Shown here piece after piece: positions 26,146 through 34,388 of a stretch of 64,000 nucleotides of DNA (position 1 is the first letter of the stretch; every line of letters starts with the position of its first letter). Origin of the DNA: Paenibacillus humicus NBRC 102415 (GTDB lineage Bacteria > Bacillota > Bacilli > Paenibacillales > Paenibacillaceae); contig NZ_BIMD01000001.1 in assembly GCF_004000905.1 (NCBI RefSeq), positions 1 through 64,000 of the forward strand. The letters run 5' to 3'. The position numbers and the translations under genes were made by a program. The notes beneath the pieces were generated by a model. That model ran no database searches. It saw only the letters and a program-made list of their open reading frames with translations, and had not been told where the DNA came from.

Positions 26146-26304
26146 GAGAAGGGCCGGAAGCCTGGAGCGATGCAGAGGGCCGAGCCTTCATGCTGGCGGG
26201 CATGAAGGCCTAGATGTCGTGAAACGACGGGAAATTTGAAGCCTGGGACGAAAAAGCCCGAATCCCACCAGGATGATAAATCCTGAATCCAAACAGGACG
26301 AAAA

Positions 26305-26338
26305 AGCCTGAAGCCCCTTTCATGGGCTTCAGGCTTTT
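26305..26338. terminator. Bidirectional terminator between convergent genes
   Basis: Perfect 12-bp stem AGCCTGAAGCCC / GGGCTTCAGGCT with a 7-base loop, A-rich on the left and TTTT on the right, so it can work for both strands. Just upstream, GGACGAAAAAGCC occurs twice (from 26247 and 26296). Confidence 0.9.
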
Positions 26339-26365
26339 GTCGTTCGGCGGGCAGCAACAAAGATC

Positions 26366-27790
26366 TTAGAGCAGGAAGATCGCCGCGACCGTCGTCACGG
26401 CGAGTCCGATCAGCACCGGCTTCAAATTGCGGCGCGCGAGCTCGAACGGGCTGACGCCGCAAATCGCCGCCGCCGGAATGAGCGCCCACGGCACCAGCGT
26501 GCCGCCGCCGACCCAGATGGCCGCGATCTGCCCCAGCGCGGTCAGCGTGTCGGTTCCCGAACCGATCGCCGTGCCGAACAGATGGGCGATCGAGCCGGCC
26601 AGCGAGATGCCGGAGAACCCGGAGCCGTCGAGGCCGGTTATGGCGCCGGCCGCCGTCAGCGTCACGGCTGCGACGGTTCCGTTGACCGGTACGGCGTGGG
26701 CCAGCGCGACGCCCAGATCGTTGACGATGCCGTGGGAGCCGGCGGGGAGGGCGGCTTCGCCGAACAAGGACGGCAGGGCGGAGTCGCCGAGGTAGAAGAA
26801 TGCCGCGATCGGGATGACCGGACCGAACACCTTGAAGCCGAACAGAAAGCCGTCCACGATGTAGGCGGTCGATTTCTCCAGTCCCGCGCCGCGGTGGGCA
26901 AGCATGGACAGAACGACCGTGATCAAGGCTGCGGTTCCTCCGATGAGAGCGGTCGCGTCCCCTCCCTGCAGCTTGAGGGCGAACATGACCGCGACGTCGG
27001 CGGCGAACAGGAGCGGGATGAGGACGGCGAGCGCTCTCTTGGCGCCGATGCCAAGGCCGGCGGACTGCGGTGACGGCCGGTCATGCGCATCGCTGCCGAA
27101 AATCGAACCTGCGGAGCCGGAGCCGACAAGACCGTCGCGCCAGGCGCCGGACTTCTGGTCGCGTCTCATGAACCAATAGGCCGTTACAGTCGTGACGACG
27201 CCCATGACGATGACGAGCGGCACGCTCGCTTCCATGACCTGGGACACCGGCAGGCCGGCCGCGTCCGCCGTCAGCTTGGGAGCGCCCTGGATGATGTAAT
27301 CTCCCGACAACGCGATGCCGTGGCCGAACAGGTTCATCGCCATGGCAGCCCCGAGAGCCGGAAGTCCAACCCGCAGGGCGACCGGCAGCAGGACGGCTCC
27401 GATCAGCGCGACGGCTGGAGAAGGCCAGAAGAAGAACGATACGACCATCATGATGAGGCCGATTCCCCAGAAGGCCATTCCCTGAGAGCGGATCAGTCCC
27501 GTGAACGGCCGGATCATCACCTCGTTCACTCCGGTTTCCATGAGCAGCCGGCTCATGGCGACGATGATGGAAATAATGAGGATGGTTCCGGACAGTTCCT
27601 TAATCGCATAAATAAGGCTGTTGAACGTTCCGCTGACCGCGCCGCTCAGCGTGCCGCTCGCCAGCAAGCCGATGATGCCGATGCCGAGCACGCAGACGAC
27701 CGTCGTATCGCGGCGCATCGCCATGAAGGCGACGATGACGCCGATCAGCAGCAGGTAAACCCAATGGATGGCTGTGAGCGTGAGCTCCAT
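26366..27790 (-). CDS. Integral membrane permease, ion-transporter superfamily-like
   Basis: A 474-residue protein with about twelve membrane helices. A GGGAGAGG site lies 10 bases before the ATG. Features include an N-terminal EL-T-AIHWVYLLLIGVIVAFMA, a re-entrant-like FFFWPSPAVALIGAVLLPVALR segment, and GHGIALSGDYIIQGAP. The architecture recalls GntP/CitM-type carriers, but no diagnostic substrate motif is seen, so it could carry an organic acid, a nucleobase-like solute or a cation. No neighbouring catabolic gene gives a clue. Confidence 0.75.
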   Translation of the reverse strand: MELTLTAIHWVYLLLIGVIVAFMAMRRDTTVVCVLGIGIIGLLASGTLSGAVSGTFNSLIYAIKELSGTILIISIIVAMSRLLMETGVNEVMIRPFTGLIRSQGMAFWGIGLIMMVVSFFFWPSPAVALIGAVLLPVALRVGLPALGAAMAMNLFGHGIALSGDYIIQGAPKLTADAAGLPVSQVMEASVPLVIVMGVVTTVTAYWFMRRDQKSGAWRDGLVGSGSAGSIFGSDAHDRPSPQSAGLGIGAKRALAVLIPLLFAADVAVMFALKLQGGDATALIGGTAALITVVLSMLAHRGAGLEKSTAYIVDGFLFGFKVFGPVIPIAAFFYLGDSALPSLFGEAALPAGSHGIVNDLGVALAHAVPVNGTVAAVTLTAAGAITGLDGSGFSGISLAGSIAHLFGTAIGSGTDTLTALGQIAAIWVGGGTLVPWALIPAAAICGVSPFELARRNLKPVLIGLAVTTVAAIFLL

Positions 27791-27874
27791 GAATCCGTCT
27801 TCCTCTCCCGACAGGATGTCTGTCTATGACATCCTATGCGGAAGCGGAACTGGGCGTTCATCCGGGCTGCGCGT

Positions 27875-30238
27875 TCAATTTTTCGCTGACAGGGAAGTCT
27901 CCAGCCTGTAGGTACCATCCGCCGCCTCGAGGATGAAGCGGCTTGGTTCGCCCGGGCTGAACAGCAGCAGGCGGTGCATCGCTCTCGTGCAAGCCGTGTA
28001 GAACAGCTTGCGCAGCCGTTCTTCTCCGTACGCTTCGGCCGAAGCGTCATGGATGAGCACGGAGTCGAATTCGACGCCCTTGGCCAGATAAGCGGGAATG
28101 ACCATAAGGCCGCTCTGGAATGTGGCGGTATCCTTCGTGACGAGGCGCAGCTCCTCCAAGCCCGGATAGGAGCGCAGTGCTTCCCACGCCGCCTTGCTCT
28201 CGGCCGCCGTTTTGCAGATGACCGCCGCGGAGCCGGACCCGGCTTGCCTCAGCTCCAGCAGGCTGGCGGCAAGAAGGCGGTCCCGCTCGGCCATGCCGGC
28301 GGAGGCGAGCACCTCGGGCAGCTCCCCGGGACGGTCGAATGGAATGATGGCATCGCCCCCCGGAAGCATCGAGCGGGTGAACTCGACGATCGGACGGGTA
28401 GAGCGGTAGCTGCGGCTGAGCAATATCGTTTCCGTTTCCTCGGCCCCGTATAGACCGGCCAGCAGGGCATTGCCTTCGAGTTCTGTGGAGTGGGCGAAGA
28501 TGGCTTGGTTGAAGTCGCCGAGCGCCGTCATCTTCGCGAATGGAAACAGCCGTTTCAGGAACTGGAACTGGAACGGGGAGTAGTCCTGGGCTTCGTCGAC
28601 GAGCACGTACCGGATGCCGGTATTGGTGCGGAAGCCCTGGACCAGCTCCGTCAGATAAAGCATGGGCGAGGCGTCCTCGTAGGGAAGACAGCGTTCGGCA
28701 AGCCGTTCGCGAGTGAAGCGGCATACATCCGCCCAGGACGGCGGCAGGCCGGGTCCGGCGGCATCTTCCCGGAACAGCTGCAGATAAAGGTTGTGCATAT
28801 CGATCCACGCCAGCCTTGCGGCCATCCGGCGCAGCGGCTTGAAAGCCTCGCGGACGAGCTGCTCCCGCAGCAGCCTTTCCTCCAGCGCGCTCTCGTCAAG
28901 CTCCCCGCCGCTCTTTCCCCGCTGCTTGCGCATTTGATTGTAGATGCTCTGATAACGGTCATTGTCGAGATATTCGATTTCGTTGCGCACCCATTCCTCG
29001 GCGCATTCCTCCTGCTCCAGCCTAGCCAGCTCCTCCAGGAGCCAGTCGCGCAGCAGCTCGATGCGGTTCGGCAGCCGGATATGGGGCTCGCAGCCGTAGA
29101 AGCGGGCGCCGATGTCTTCGCGGCTGATGAGCAGCTTGCCCCTGAACTTGAAGCCGCGGAATTTCATGCCGGAATGAAGCAGGCTGTCCGCGAACGATTG
29201 GATCGATTCCAGGAAGCCCGCGGAGTTTTTGTAGCGGATGGCCTCGAGGCGCAGGCTGCGCCGGGCGGCGTCGCCGGAATCGTCCAATATCGCTTCGAGC
29301 TGGTCATTGATGTCCTCGATGTCGTACCGGCGGCCCAGACGCGACTCCACATACTGCTGGAATGTCGTTTGCCGGATATTCTCCTCGCCGAGCTCAGGCA
29401 GCACCGAGGAAATATAGCTGTTGAACATCGGATTGGGGGAGAACAGCACCATCTGGTCCGCGCCGATCCGCGTGCGGTGCTTATACAGCAGGTATGCCAC
29501 CCGCTGCAGAGCGGCGGATGTCTTGCCGCTGCCGGCGGCGCCCTGGACGATCAGCAGCCTGGAGAGATCGTTGCGGATGATGGCGTTCTGCTCCCGCTGG
29601 ATCGTCCCGACGATGGACTGCATCTGGGAGGTCGAGCTGCGGCTGAGAGCTTCCTGCAGCAGCTCGTCGCCGATGGTCATCCCTGTGTCGAACATGGCCT
29701 TGATGACGCCGTCGCGAATGGTGAACTGCCGCTTCAGCGTCATTTCGCCTTCGATGAGCCCCCCAGGGGTGTCGTAGGAAGCGGGCCCGGGTCCGTAATC
29801 GTAATAAAGGCTGGCTACAGGCGTTCTCCAATCGTAGACGAGGAAGCTCTCCCCGTCTTCGGTGAGGAAGGAGGCGGTGCCGATATAGACCGGATCGGTG
29901 CTGCCGCCGGCTTCATTTTCTTGAAAATCGATGCGGCCGAAATAGGGAGACGGCAGAAGGCGGCGCATTTTCGTCAAACCTTCCCGCAGATGGCGGTGGC
30001 TGCGCTCGCGCTCGGAGAGGATTTCCGCCTGCTGCTTCATGCTTATCGCCGTCTCCAGCCGATCGTCGCCGGCCGTCAGGTTGACGGTCACATCATCCCA
30101 GAAGTCGGCGCGGATATCGACAACCTGCGTTTTGAGATCCGATACGAGCGGCTCGTCGCGAGCGATCCTCGTCTGCAGCTCCCCGCGCACGGCATCGACG
30201 CGGTCCTGCTCCTGCTTCCATACCTCGCGGTTTGCCAT
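27875..30238 (-). CDS. helD: HelD-like RNA polymerase-recycling helicase (copy 2)
   Basis: A 787-residue UvrD-like ATPase, closer in length to B. subtilis HelD than copy 1. The N-terminal coiled-coil arm covers about residues 1-100, then YFGRIDFQENEAGG, YDWRTPVASLYYDYG, Walker A GAAGSGKTSAAL (about 238-249), Walker B VDEAQDYSPFQ (about 552-562) and the C-terminal YTACTRAMHRL. AAGGAAAGG precedes the ATG. The two copies share domain order but are clearly diverged paralogues; HelD classes differ in the arms that enter the polymerase channels. Its promoter overlaps an opposing transcription unit. Confidence 0.9.
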   Translation of the reverse strand: MANREVWKQEQDRVDAVRGELQTRIARDEPLVSDLKTQVVDIRADFWDDVTVNLTAGDDRLETAISMKQQAEILSERERSHRHLREGLTKMRRLLPSPYFGRIDFQENEAGGSTDPVYIGTASFLTEDGESFLVYDWRTPVASLYYDYGPGPASYDTPGGLIEGEMTLKRQFTIRDGVIKAMFDTGMTIGDELLQEALSRSSTSQMQSIVGTIQREQNAIIRNDLSRLLIVQGAAGSGKTSAALQRVAYLLYKHRTRIGADQMVLFSPNPMFNSYISSVLPELGEENIRQTTFQQYVESRLGRRYDIEDINDQLEAILDDSGDAARRSLRLEAIRYKNSAGFLESIQSFADSLLHSGMKFRGFKFRGKLLISREDIGARFYGCEPHIRLPNRIELLRDWLLEELARLEQEECAEEWVRNEIEYLDNDRYQSIYNQMRKQRGKSGGELDESALEERLLREQLVREAFKPLRRMAARLAWIDMHNLYLQLFREDAAGPGLPPSWADVCRFTRERLAERCLPYEDASPMLYLTELVQGFRTNTGIRYVLVDEAQDYSPFQFQFLKRLFPFAKMTALGDFNQAIFAHSTELEGNALLAGLYGAEETETILLSRSYRSTRPIVEFTRSMLPGGDAIIPFDRPGELPEVLASAGMAERDRLLAASLLELRQAGSGSAAVICKTAAESKAAWEALRSYPGLEELRLVTKDTATFQSGLMVIPAYLAKGVEFDSVLIHDASAEAYGEERLRKLFYTACTRAMHRLLLFSPGEPSRFILEAADGTYRLETSLSAKN

Positions 30239-30295
30239 GGGGCACTTCCTTTCCTTGGTTCGTATTCACCGGCTGTCAGCCTGCCGAAAAAAAGA

Positions 30296-30324
30296 TTGAC
30301 GGCAGGGGAGAAGGGGTGTATAAT
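30296..30324 (+). promoter_or_regulatory. Strong sigma-A promoter facing into the helD2 upstream region
   Basis: TTGACG at 30296-30301, 17-bp spacer, perfect TATAAT at 30319-30324. It fires rightward, away from the helD2 coding region, toward a terminator 90 bp downstream. Confidence 0.8.
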
Positions 30325-30373
30325 ACGATTGAGATAAATGTGATTTAGCTCATTTCTTTTGACCATCTAATGG

Positions 30374-30402
30374 ATCATATCATTTATTGGCTTCTATTTC
30401 AA
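30374..30402 (-). promoter_or_regulatory. Sigma-A promoter of helD copy 2
   Basis: On the minus strand: TTGAAA (30402-30397), 17-bp spacer, TATGAT (30379-30374). It points left to helD2 with a leader of about 130 nt, and faces the promoter at 30296-30324. Confidence 0.7.
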
Positions 30403-30410
30403 TATACACA

Positions 30411-30440
30411 GGTCGGATCCCTTGATCCGGCCTTTATTTA
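30411..30440 (+). terminator. Terminator of the candidate small RNA
   Basis: Nine-base arms GGTCGGATC / GATCCGGCC with a four-base loop and a T-rich tail. Confidence 0.75.
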
Positions 30441-30535
30441 TGTTCGCCCTTAATTATGATTCTCCTCCGTCCTGCTCGGGAATATAACGGCCTTCCTTCG
30501 GATATGTATGAGCGAGAATGGAGGGGGGATGGACG

Positions 30536-30976
30536 GTGATCCGGTTCAATTCGGTTTGGATAACGACTCCCGCTCAGGCTGAGCGCTACGGCCGTCAGCT
30601 GGAGCTTCCGGCAGGCAGGCAAGATGAGGACTTCCCGCGGATGCGTCTGCTGCTCTCCCGCAAGATCATTCCTTTTATCGCCTACGGGCAGCTCACGCTT
30701 GGTGACAAGGAAGCGGCCTTCGAGCCGCTCAACCCGACCTTCTCCTCCGTGGCGGTGTATCAGTTCTACAACCTGAACAGGCGTCTTGTTTTCAGCTATG
30801 AATACAGCGACCTGATCGTGAGGAAATTTCCGCAGCCGGTGCCGAATCCGCTTCCCGTCTATGGAGACTGGGTATCGATCGCCAGCCGCTCCAGCAGCGT
30901 GGAATACTGGCTGGCATCCTCCAGTCCCGGCGCTCAGCTGTACCCTTGGCTGGTCAAGAGCGGAAAAAAACGGTAA
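30536..30976 (+). CDS. Conserved hypothetical protein
   Basis: A 146-residue soluble protein. GAGGGGGG at 30521-30528 places the start at GTG 30536 rather than the ATG at 30518, which overlaps the ribosome binding site. It starts MIRFNSVWITTPAQAERYGRQ and contains PFIAYGQLTLGDKEAAFEP, an acidic/aromatic middle and SYEYSDLIVRKF. No family or motif recognised; the mixed strand pattern suggests a small beta-rich domain. Confidence 0.68.
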   Translation: MIRFNSVWITTPAQAERYGRQLELPAGRQDEDFPRMRLLLSRKIIPFIAYGQLTLGDKEAAFEPLNPTFSSVAVYQFYNLNRRLVFSYEYSDLIVRKFPQPVPNPLPVYGDWVSIASRSSSVEYWLASSSPGAQLYPWLVKSGKKR

Positions 30977-31044
30977 CTCCGATTCAACAGCGTCCTCCTG
31001 GAGTAAGTACTGGGTAGAATGTAAGCGGGAGGAAGGCGAAGACG

Positions 31045-31605
31045 ATGACGATCCAGATCAATTCCACGCTGCTCGAGACGGTCCAGGGAGACATTGCCCG
31101 CATAGAAGCCGATATTATTGTCAATGCCGCCAATGCCAGCCTTTCCGGCGGCGCGGGCGTAGACGGGGCGATCATGCAGGCTGGCGGCATCGCCATACAC
31201 GACGAGCTGATGCTGATTCGCAACGACAAGGGAGGCTGCTCCACCGGAGACGCGGTCATTACGACGGCGGGCAAGCTTCCGGCAGCCTATGTCATCCATG
31301 CGGTCGGACCGGTGTGGCAGGGCGGCGGCCACGGAGAGAAGCGTCTGCTCGCCAGCTGTTACCGCAGAGCGCTGGAGATCGCCGACGCCAGCAAGGCTTC
31401 CAGCATCGCTTTTCCGGCCATCAGCACCGGCATTTACGGATATCCCAAGGAAGAAGCGGCGGCGATCGCTTTTGCCGAGGTGAAGGCATATATCAAGAGG
31501 CGCGAGGACACTTCCATCAAAAGAATCACGTTCGTCTGCAAGGATGAGGAAAATTGCCGTTGTTACGGCATGCAGATGAAGCAGGCCTATCTGGCCTCCG
31601 GCTAG
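31045..31605 (+). CDS. Macro domain protein (O-acetyl-ADP-ribose deacetylase-like)
   Basis: A 186-residue single macro domain that binds ADP-ribose. NAANASLSGGAGVDGAIMQAGG is split by the catalytic-type Asn and Asp pattern of MacroD/YmdB proteins (NAAN near residue 25, GGAGVDGAI near 34-42), and the distal loop FPAISTGIYGYP holds the diphosphate. The family removes ADP-ribose from proteins or hydrolyses O-acetyl-ADP-ribose. The residues TGDAVITTAGKLPAAYVIHAVGP complete the core. The ATG at 31045 follows GGGAGGAAGG. Confidence 0.92.
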   Translation: MTIQINSTLLETVQGDIARIEADIIVNAANASLSGGAGVDGAIMQAGGIAIHDELMLIRNDKGGCSTGDAVITTAGKLPAAYVIHAVGPVWQGGGHGEKRLLASCYRRALEIADASKASSIAFPAISTGIYGYPKEEAAAIAFAEVKAYIKRREDTSIKRITFVCKDEENCRCYGMQMKQAYLASG

Positions 31606-31617
31606 GCCTGCGGCTGG

Positions 31618-31650
31618 ACCGGCATCCGTATAGACGGGTGCCGGTTTTTT
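31618..31650 (+). terminator. Rho-independent terminator after the macro-domain gene
   Basis: ACCGGCA...TGCCGGT arms with inner CCGT/ACGG pairing, followed by TTTTTT. Confidence 0.88.
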
Positions 31651-31763
31651 GATTTTCTGTCCTTGCCCGATCGGGCTTGGCCGCCGCATTGCCGAATTCC
31701 TCCAAGCTGCTCAAGCCAATTATCCGATATAATGGCAGTATGAGCTGACAAAGGGGTGGATCC

Positions 31764-33137
31764 GTGCTTTATTATTTCGCGGCTCTGACAGCCGCAGGGG
31801 CGGCAGCCTGGCTGGCGCGGCCGCAGGAAGCGGTCAACCGCTGGGCTGCCATCTTCATGCTGACGGCGGCTTCGGGAGGCTTGACGGAGCAGCTTCGGCA
31901 GCGGGGACTGTCAGGCTTCGCGGAGGCTGCCGGATTGTTCAATGCATGCCTGACTCCTTACGCGGTCCTCATTTTCTGCCTGCTGTATGGCGGCTTCCTG
32001 CCGTCAAGCAGGCAGCGGACGGCCGCCAAGCTGCTGCTGCTGGCGCCGCCGGCTGCATCTGCCGCCGGCGCTTGGCTGCTGGCGCCCGCACATGCCCCGA
32101 ACTACGGCATGCTGCTGGTATGGGCGGGGCCCTATTACGCCGCAGCCTGCGCATGCCTCCTCGTGTCGCTGCACAGGGAGCGGCATGCCGCCAGCCGCAG
32201 GAGCAGACTGGCCTTGACGGCCGTCATGGTGCCGACGCTTCTCGGAGTCCTGGGCTTTATCAACGTCGGCCGCGCGCTGCGGCCCCAGTACGATTTCTTT
32301 CCCTATGTGGCCATGTTCATCGCCTATTCGATGGGAGCCGCTCTGGTCGCCATTTTTCTTTACGGCGTTCTCGGCATCAGGCTCCGCGTAGAGCGCGATC
32401 CCGTCGAGAGCGCGATGCGGACGGCAGGCATGGGCGCTTCGATGCTGAGCCATTCTCTGAAAAACGAAATCGGCAAAATCAAGATCGGAGCCGAGCTGCT
32501 CGATCGGGAGCTGAACATGGCGGAGCCTCGGCTCGCGGCGGAGGGCAGCGCGGCAGAAAGCCTGGAGCTGATCCGGGATTCCGCCGATCGGATGCTGGAT
32601 GCGGTGACGAGAATTCACGGCCAGACGAGGGAGATGGATTGGCGGGAGCAGCATTGCCGCCTGGACGAGCTGCTGCTGCGTTCCGTTGCCCGATGCAGCG
32701 CCGCCGCCGCTCTCCGCGGCGTCTCGCTCGCTGCAGGCGATATCCGTTCTGCTGCGCATGTGAGCTGCGATCCGTTCCATCTCGAGGAAGCGCTCGTGAA
32801 CGTCATCTCCAACGGAGTTGAAGCGGCTGGTCCGGGAGGGACCGTCTCGGCAAGCCTGCTGCGGGAGCGGAGAAGGCTTGTCGTTCGGATCGCCGACGAC
32901 GGCCCCGGCATCGCCGCCGTCCATCTGCCCTATCTGTTCCTGCCCTTCTACAGCACGAAGCAGGGAAGGAGCAATTATGGAATCGGCTTGTCGTATGTGT
33001 ACCAGGTCATGAAGCGGGCCGGAGGCAGGGTCCGCGTCAGCACAGTCGAAGGAACCGGCACGACGCTCGAGCTGACGATGGCGCCAAGCCGTATGCCGGA
33101 TGGAAAAAGGGAGGCTGGACCAAGGAATGGGAAATGA
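31764..33137 (+). CDS. Sensor histidine kinase with membrane sensor domain
   Basis: A 457-residue kinase, GTG start at 31764 after AAGGGGTGG. About seven membrane helices fill residues 1-205, a 7TM-like intramembrane sensor without a large extracellular loop. The phospho-acceptor is His230 in MLSHSLKNEIGKIK; the ATPase has the N box NVISNGVEA, G1 DDGPGI, F box PFYSTK and G2 YGIGLSY. HSLKNEI is the LytS/NatK-like or HATPase_5-like H-box variant. Its 3' end overlaps the response regulator gene, so the pair is a two-component system. The signal and targets are not evident from neighbours. Confidence 0.9.
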   Translation: MLYYFAALTAAGAAAWLARPQEAVNRWAAIFMLTAASGGLTEQLRQRGLSGFAEAAGLFNACLTPYAVLIFCLLYGGFLPSSRQRTAAKLLLLAPPAASAAGAWLLAPAHAPNYGMLLVWAGPYYAAACACLLVSLHRERHAASRRSRLALTAVMVPTLLGVLGFINVGRALRPQYDFFPYVAMFIAYSMGAALVAIFLYGVLGIRLRVERDPVESAMRTAGMGASMLSHSLKNEIGKIKIGAELLDRELNMAEPRLAAEGSAAESLELIRDSADRMLDAVTRIHGQTREMDWREQHCRLDELLLRSVARCSAAAALRGVSLAAGDIRSAAHVSCDPFHLEEALVNVISNGVEAAGPGGTVSASLLRERRRLVVRIADDGPGIAAVHLPYLFLPFYSTKQGRSNYGIGLSYVYQVMKRAGGRVRVSTVEGTGTTLELTMAPSRMPDGKREAGPRNGK

Positions 33138-33786
33138 GCATGACAATCGGCTGATCCGGATCTTGATGGTGGAAGACGACCCGGACTGGATCCGCGCGAT
33201 GAGCCGCTTTCTGAGCGCCGAGCCGGATATGCTCCTGGCAGCTTCCGCGCGTGGGCCGGAAGAGGCCCTTAAGGTGGCCACCGCCTTGGAATATGATGTC
33301 GTCCTGATGGACATCCAGCTCGGCGAAGGTGTCCGGGACGGAATAAGAGCAGCCGCCGACCTGCTGGAGCTGCGGAATTCGCCGATCATCATGCTGACCT
33401 CCGTAGGCGAGGAGTCGGCGATGACCCGGGCATTCGGTTCCGGCGCGGTGCAGTACATCGAGAAGACGGACTACCGGGAGCTGCCGGCCGCGATACGCAA
33501 GGCCGTATCCCAGCCGGCGCCCATGGCGGCTCTGCTGAAGGAGTTCCGCAGGCTCAAGCGGGAGGAGCAGCTTCAGCCGCTTACTCCATCCGAGCGGGAG
33601 GTGTATGAGCTGATCGAGCGCGGCACGACCCAGGCCGAGATCGGCAGAAGGCTCTTCAAGAGCGAGAGCACGCTGAAAAACCAGGTGAACCGGATCCTCA
33701 AGAAGCTCGGCGCGCGCAGCAGCCGCGAAGCGGTGCGCAAAATCAAGAGAGGCGACGGGGACGGCGCCGGAATAGAGCGGGATTGA
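33127..33786 (+). CDS. Response regulator, NarL/LuxR type
   Basis: A 219-residue regulator. Start chosen at ATG 33127, inside the kinase gene; an in-frame ATG at 33100 would add nine residues. Receiver domain: acidic pocket EDD at 16-18, phospho-acceptor Asp62 in VVLMDIQ, Lys113 in YIEKTD. The C-terminal HTH (about 150-205) reads LTPSEREVYELIERGTTQAEIG then SESTLKNQVNRILKKLGA, a LuxR-type helix-turn-helix with an Asn-rich recognition helix. Partner of the upstream kinase. Confidence 0.92.
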   Translation: MGNEHDNRLIRILMVEDDPDWIRAMSRFLSAEPDMLLAASARGPEEALKVATALEYDVVLMDIQLGEGVRDGIRAAADLLELRNSPIIMLTSVGEESAMTRAFGSGAVQYIEKTDYRELPAAIRKAVSQPAPMAALLKEFRRLKREEQLQPLTPSEREVYELIERGTTQAEIGRRLFKSESTLKNQVNRILKKLGARSSREAVRKIKRGDGDGAGIERD

Positions 33787-33807
33787 GCGGAACGCGGCGG
33801 CATATGC

Positions 33808-33848
33808 ACGGCAAAGAGGGCCTACGGAATGTAGGCCCTCTTTGCCGT
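33808..33848. terminator. Long-stem bidirectional terminator
   Basis: A perfect 18-bp stem (33808-33825 with 33831-33848) around a five-base loop. It has AAAG on the left and CTTT on the right but only a short T run. Confidence 0.75.
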
Positions 33849-33938
33849 TCCCTCCTCTTCTTTTGAGGCCTGACGCTGTCTCCGCAGCAGCGATACGATA
33901 GAAGCAGCAGAAAGGGCTATGAAAGGGAGGGCTGTACA

Positions 33939-34388
33939 ATGAAACGATCGATCGCTCTCGTAGACGGGAACTGCGCGCTTTGCAATGCGCTGACACGATT
34001 CGCCGCCGATCGGGATCATGATGACCGGCTACGCTTCGCGGCGCTGCAATCCGAAGCAGGCAGCGTCATTTTGGAGCGGCACGGGTTGAAGGCGGCAGAA
34101 ACAAACAGCTTCGTCTTGGTGAAGGAAGGCGAAGTCTATACGAAGGGAACAGCTGCCATGATCTTGCTGCGAATGCTTCGAGGCGGGAGGCTGCCCGCTA
34201 TGATGCTGCAGGCGCTGCCTTCCGGCATCAGGGATATCGGCTATGACGCTCTGGCCAAGCTCCGGCACCGGCTGGCGCCGCATGGAGGCTGCAGCCTGCT
34301 GGATGCGGAACGCATTCGAGGCAAGCGGGTGGTAAACGCCGAAGAAGCTCTCCAATTGCTTGGCGAGGATAAGGAGGCGGAAAAATGA
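33939..34388 (+). CDS. DCC family thiol-disulfide oxidoreductase (DUF393)
   Basis: A 149-residue thioredoxin-like protein. The DGNCALCN motif at residues 9-16 is the DxxCxxC pattern that names the DCC family, and the C-terminal RHRLAPHGGCSLLD resembles the family's second conserved stretch. It overlaps the next gene by 4 bp (ATGA), so the redox protein, the DoxX-like protein and the DUF4166 protein form an operon. Ribosome binding site GAAAGGGAGG. Confidence 0.87.
   Translation: MKRSIALVDGNCALCNALTRFAADRDHDDRLRFAALQSEAGSVILERHGLKAAETNSFVLVKEGEVYTKGTAAMILLRMLRGGRLPAMMLQALPSGIRDIGYDALAKLRHRLAPHGGCSLLDAERIRGKRVVNAEEALQLLGEDKEAEK

Larger units (their letters stand above)
30331..30440 (+). ncRNA. 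Candidate small RNA of about 110 nt
   Basis: From the predicted start near 30331 to a terminator (GGTCGGATC at 30411-30419 with GATCCGGCC at 30424-30432, then TTTATTTA). The interval is AT-rich for this genome. A 27-codon frame (30370-30453) has no ribosome binding site, so a non-coding RNA, or a leader with attenuator for the gene at 30536, is more likely. Its first 40 nt are antisense to the helD2 mRNA leader. Confidence 0.5.

Noticed and set aside
30370-30453. A 27-codon frame in the candidate small RNA
   Set aside because: No ribosome binding site and it crosses the terminator hairpin.
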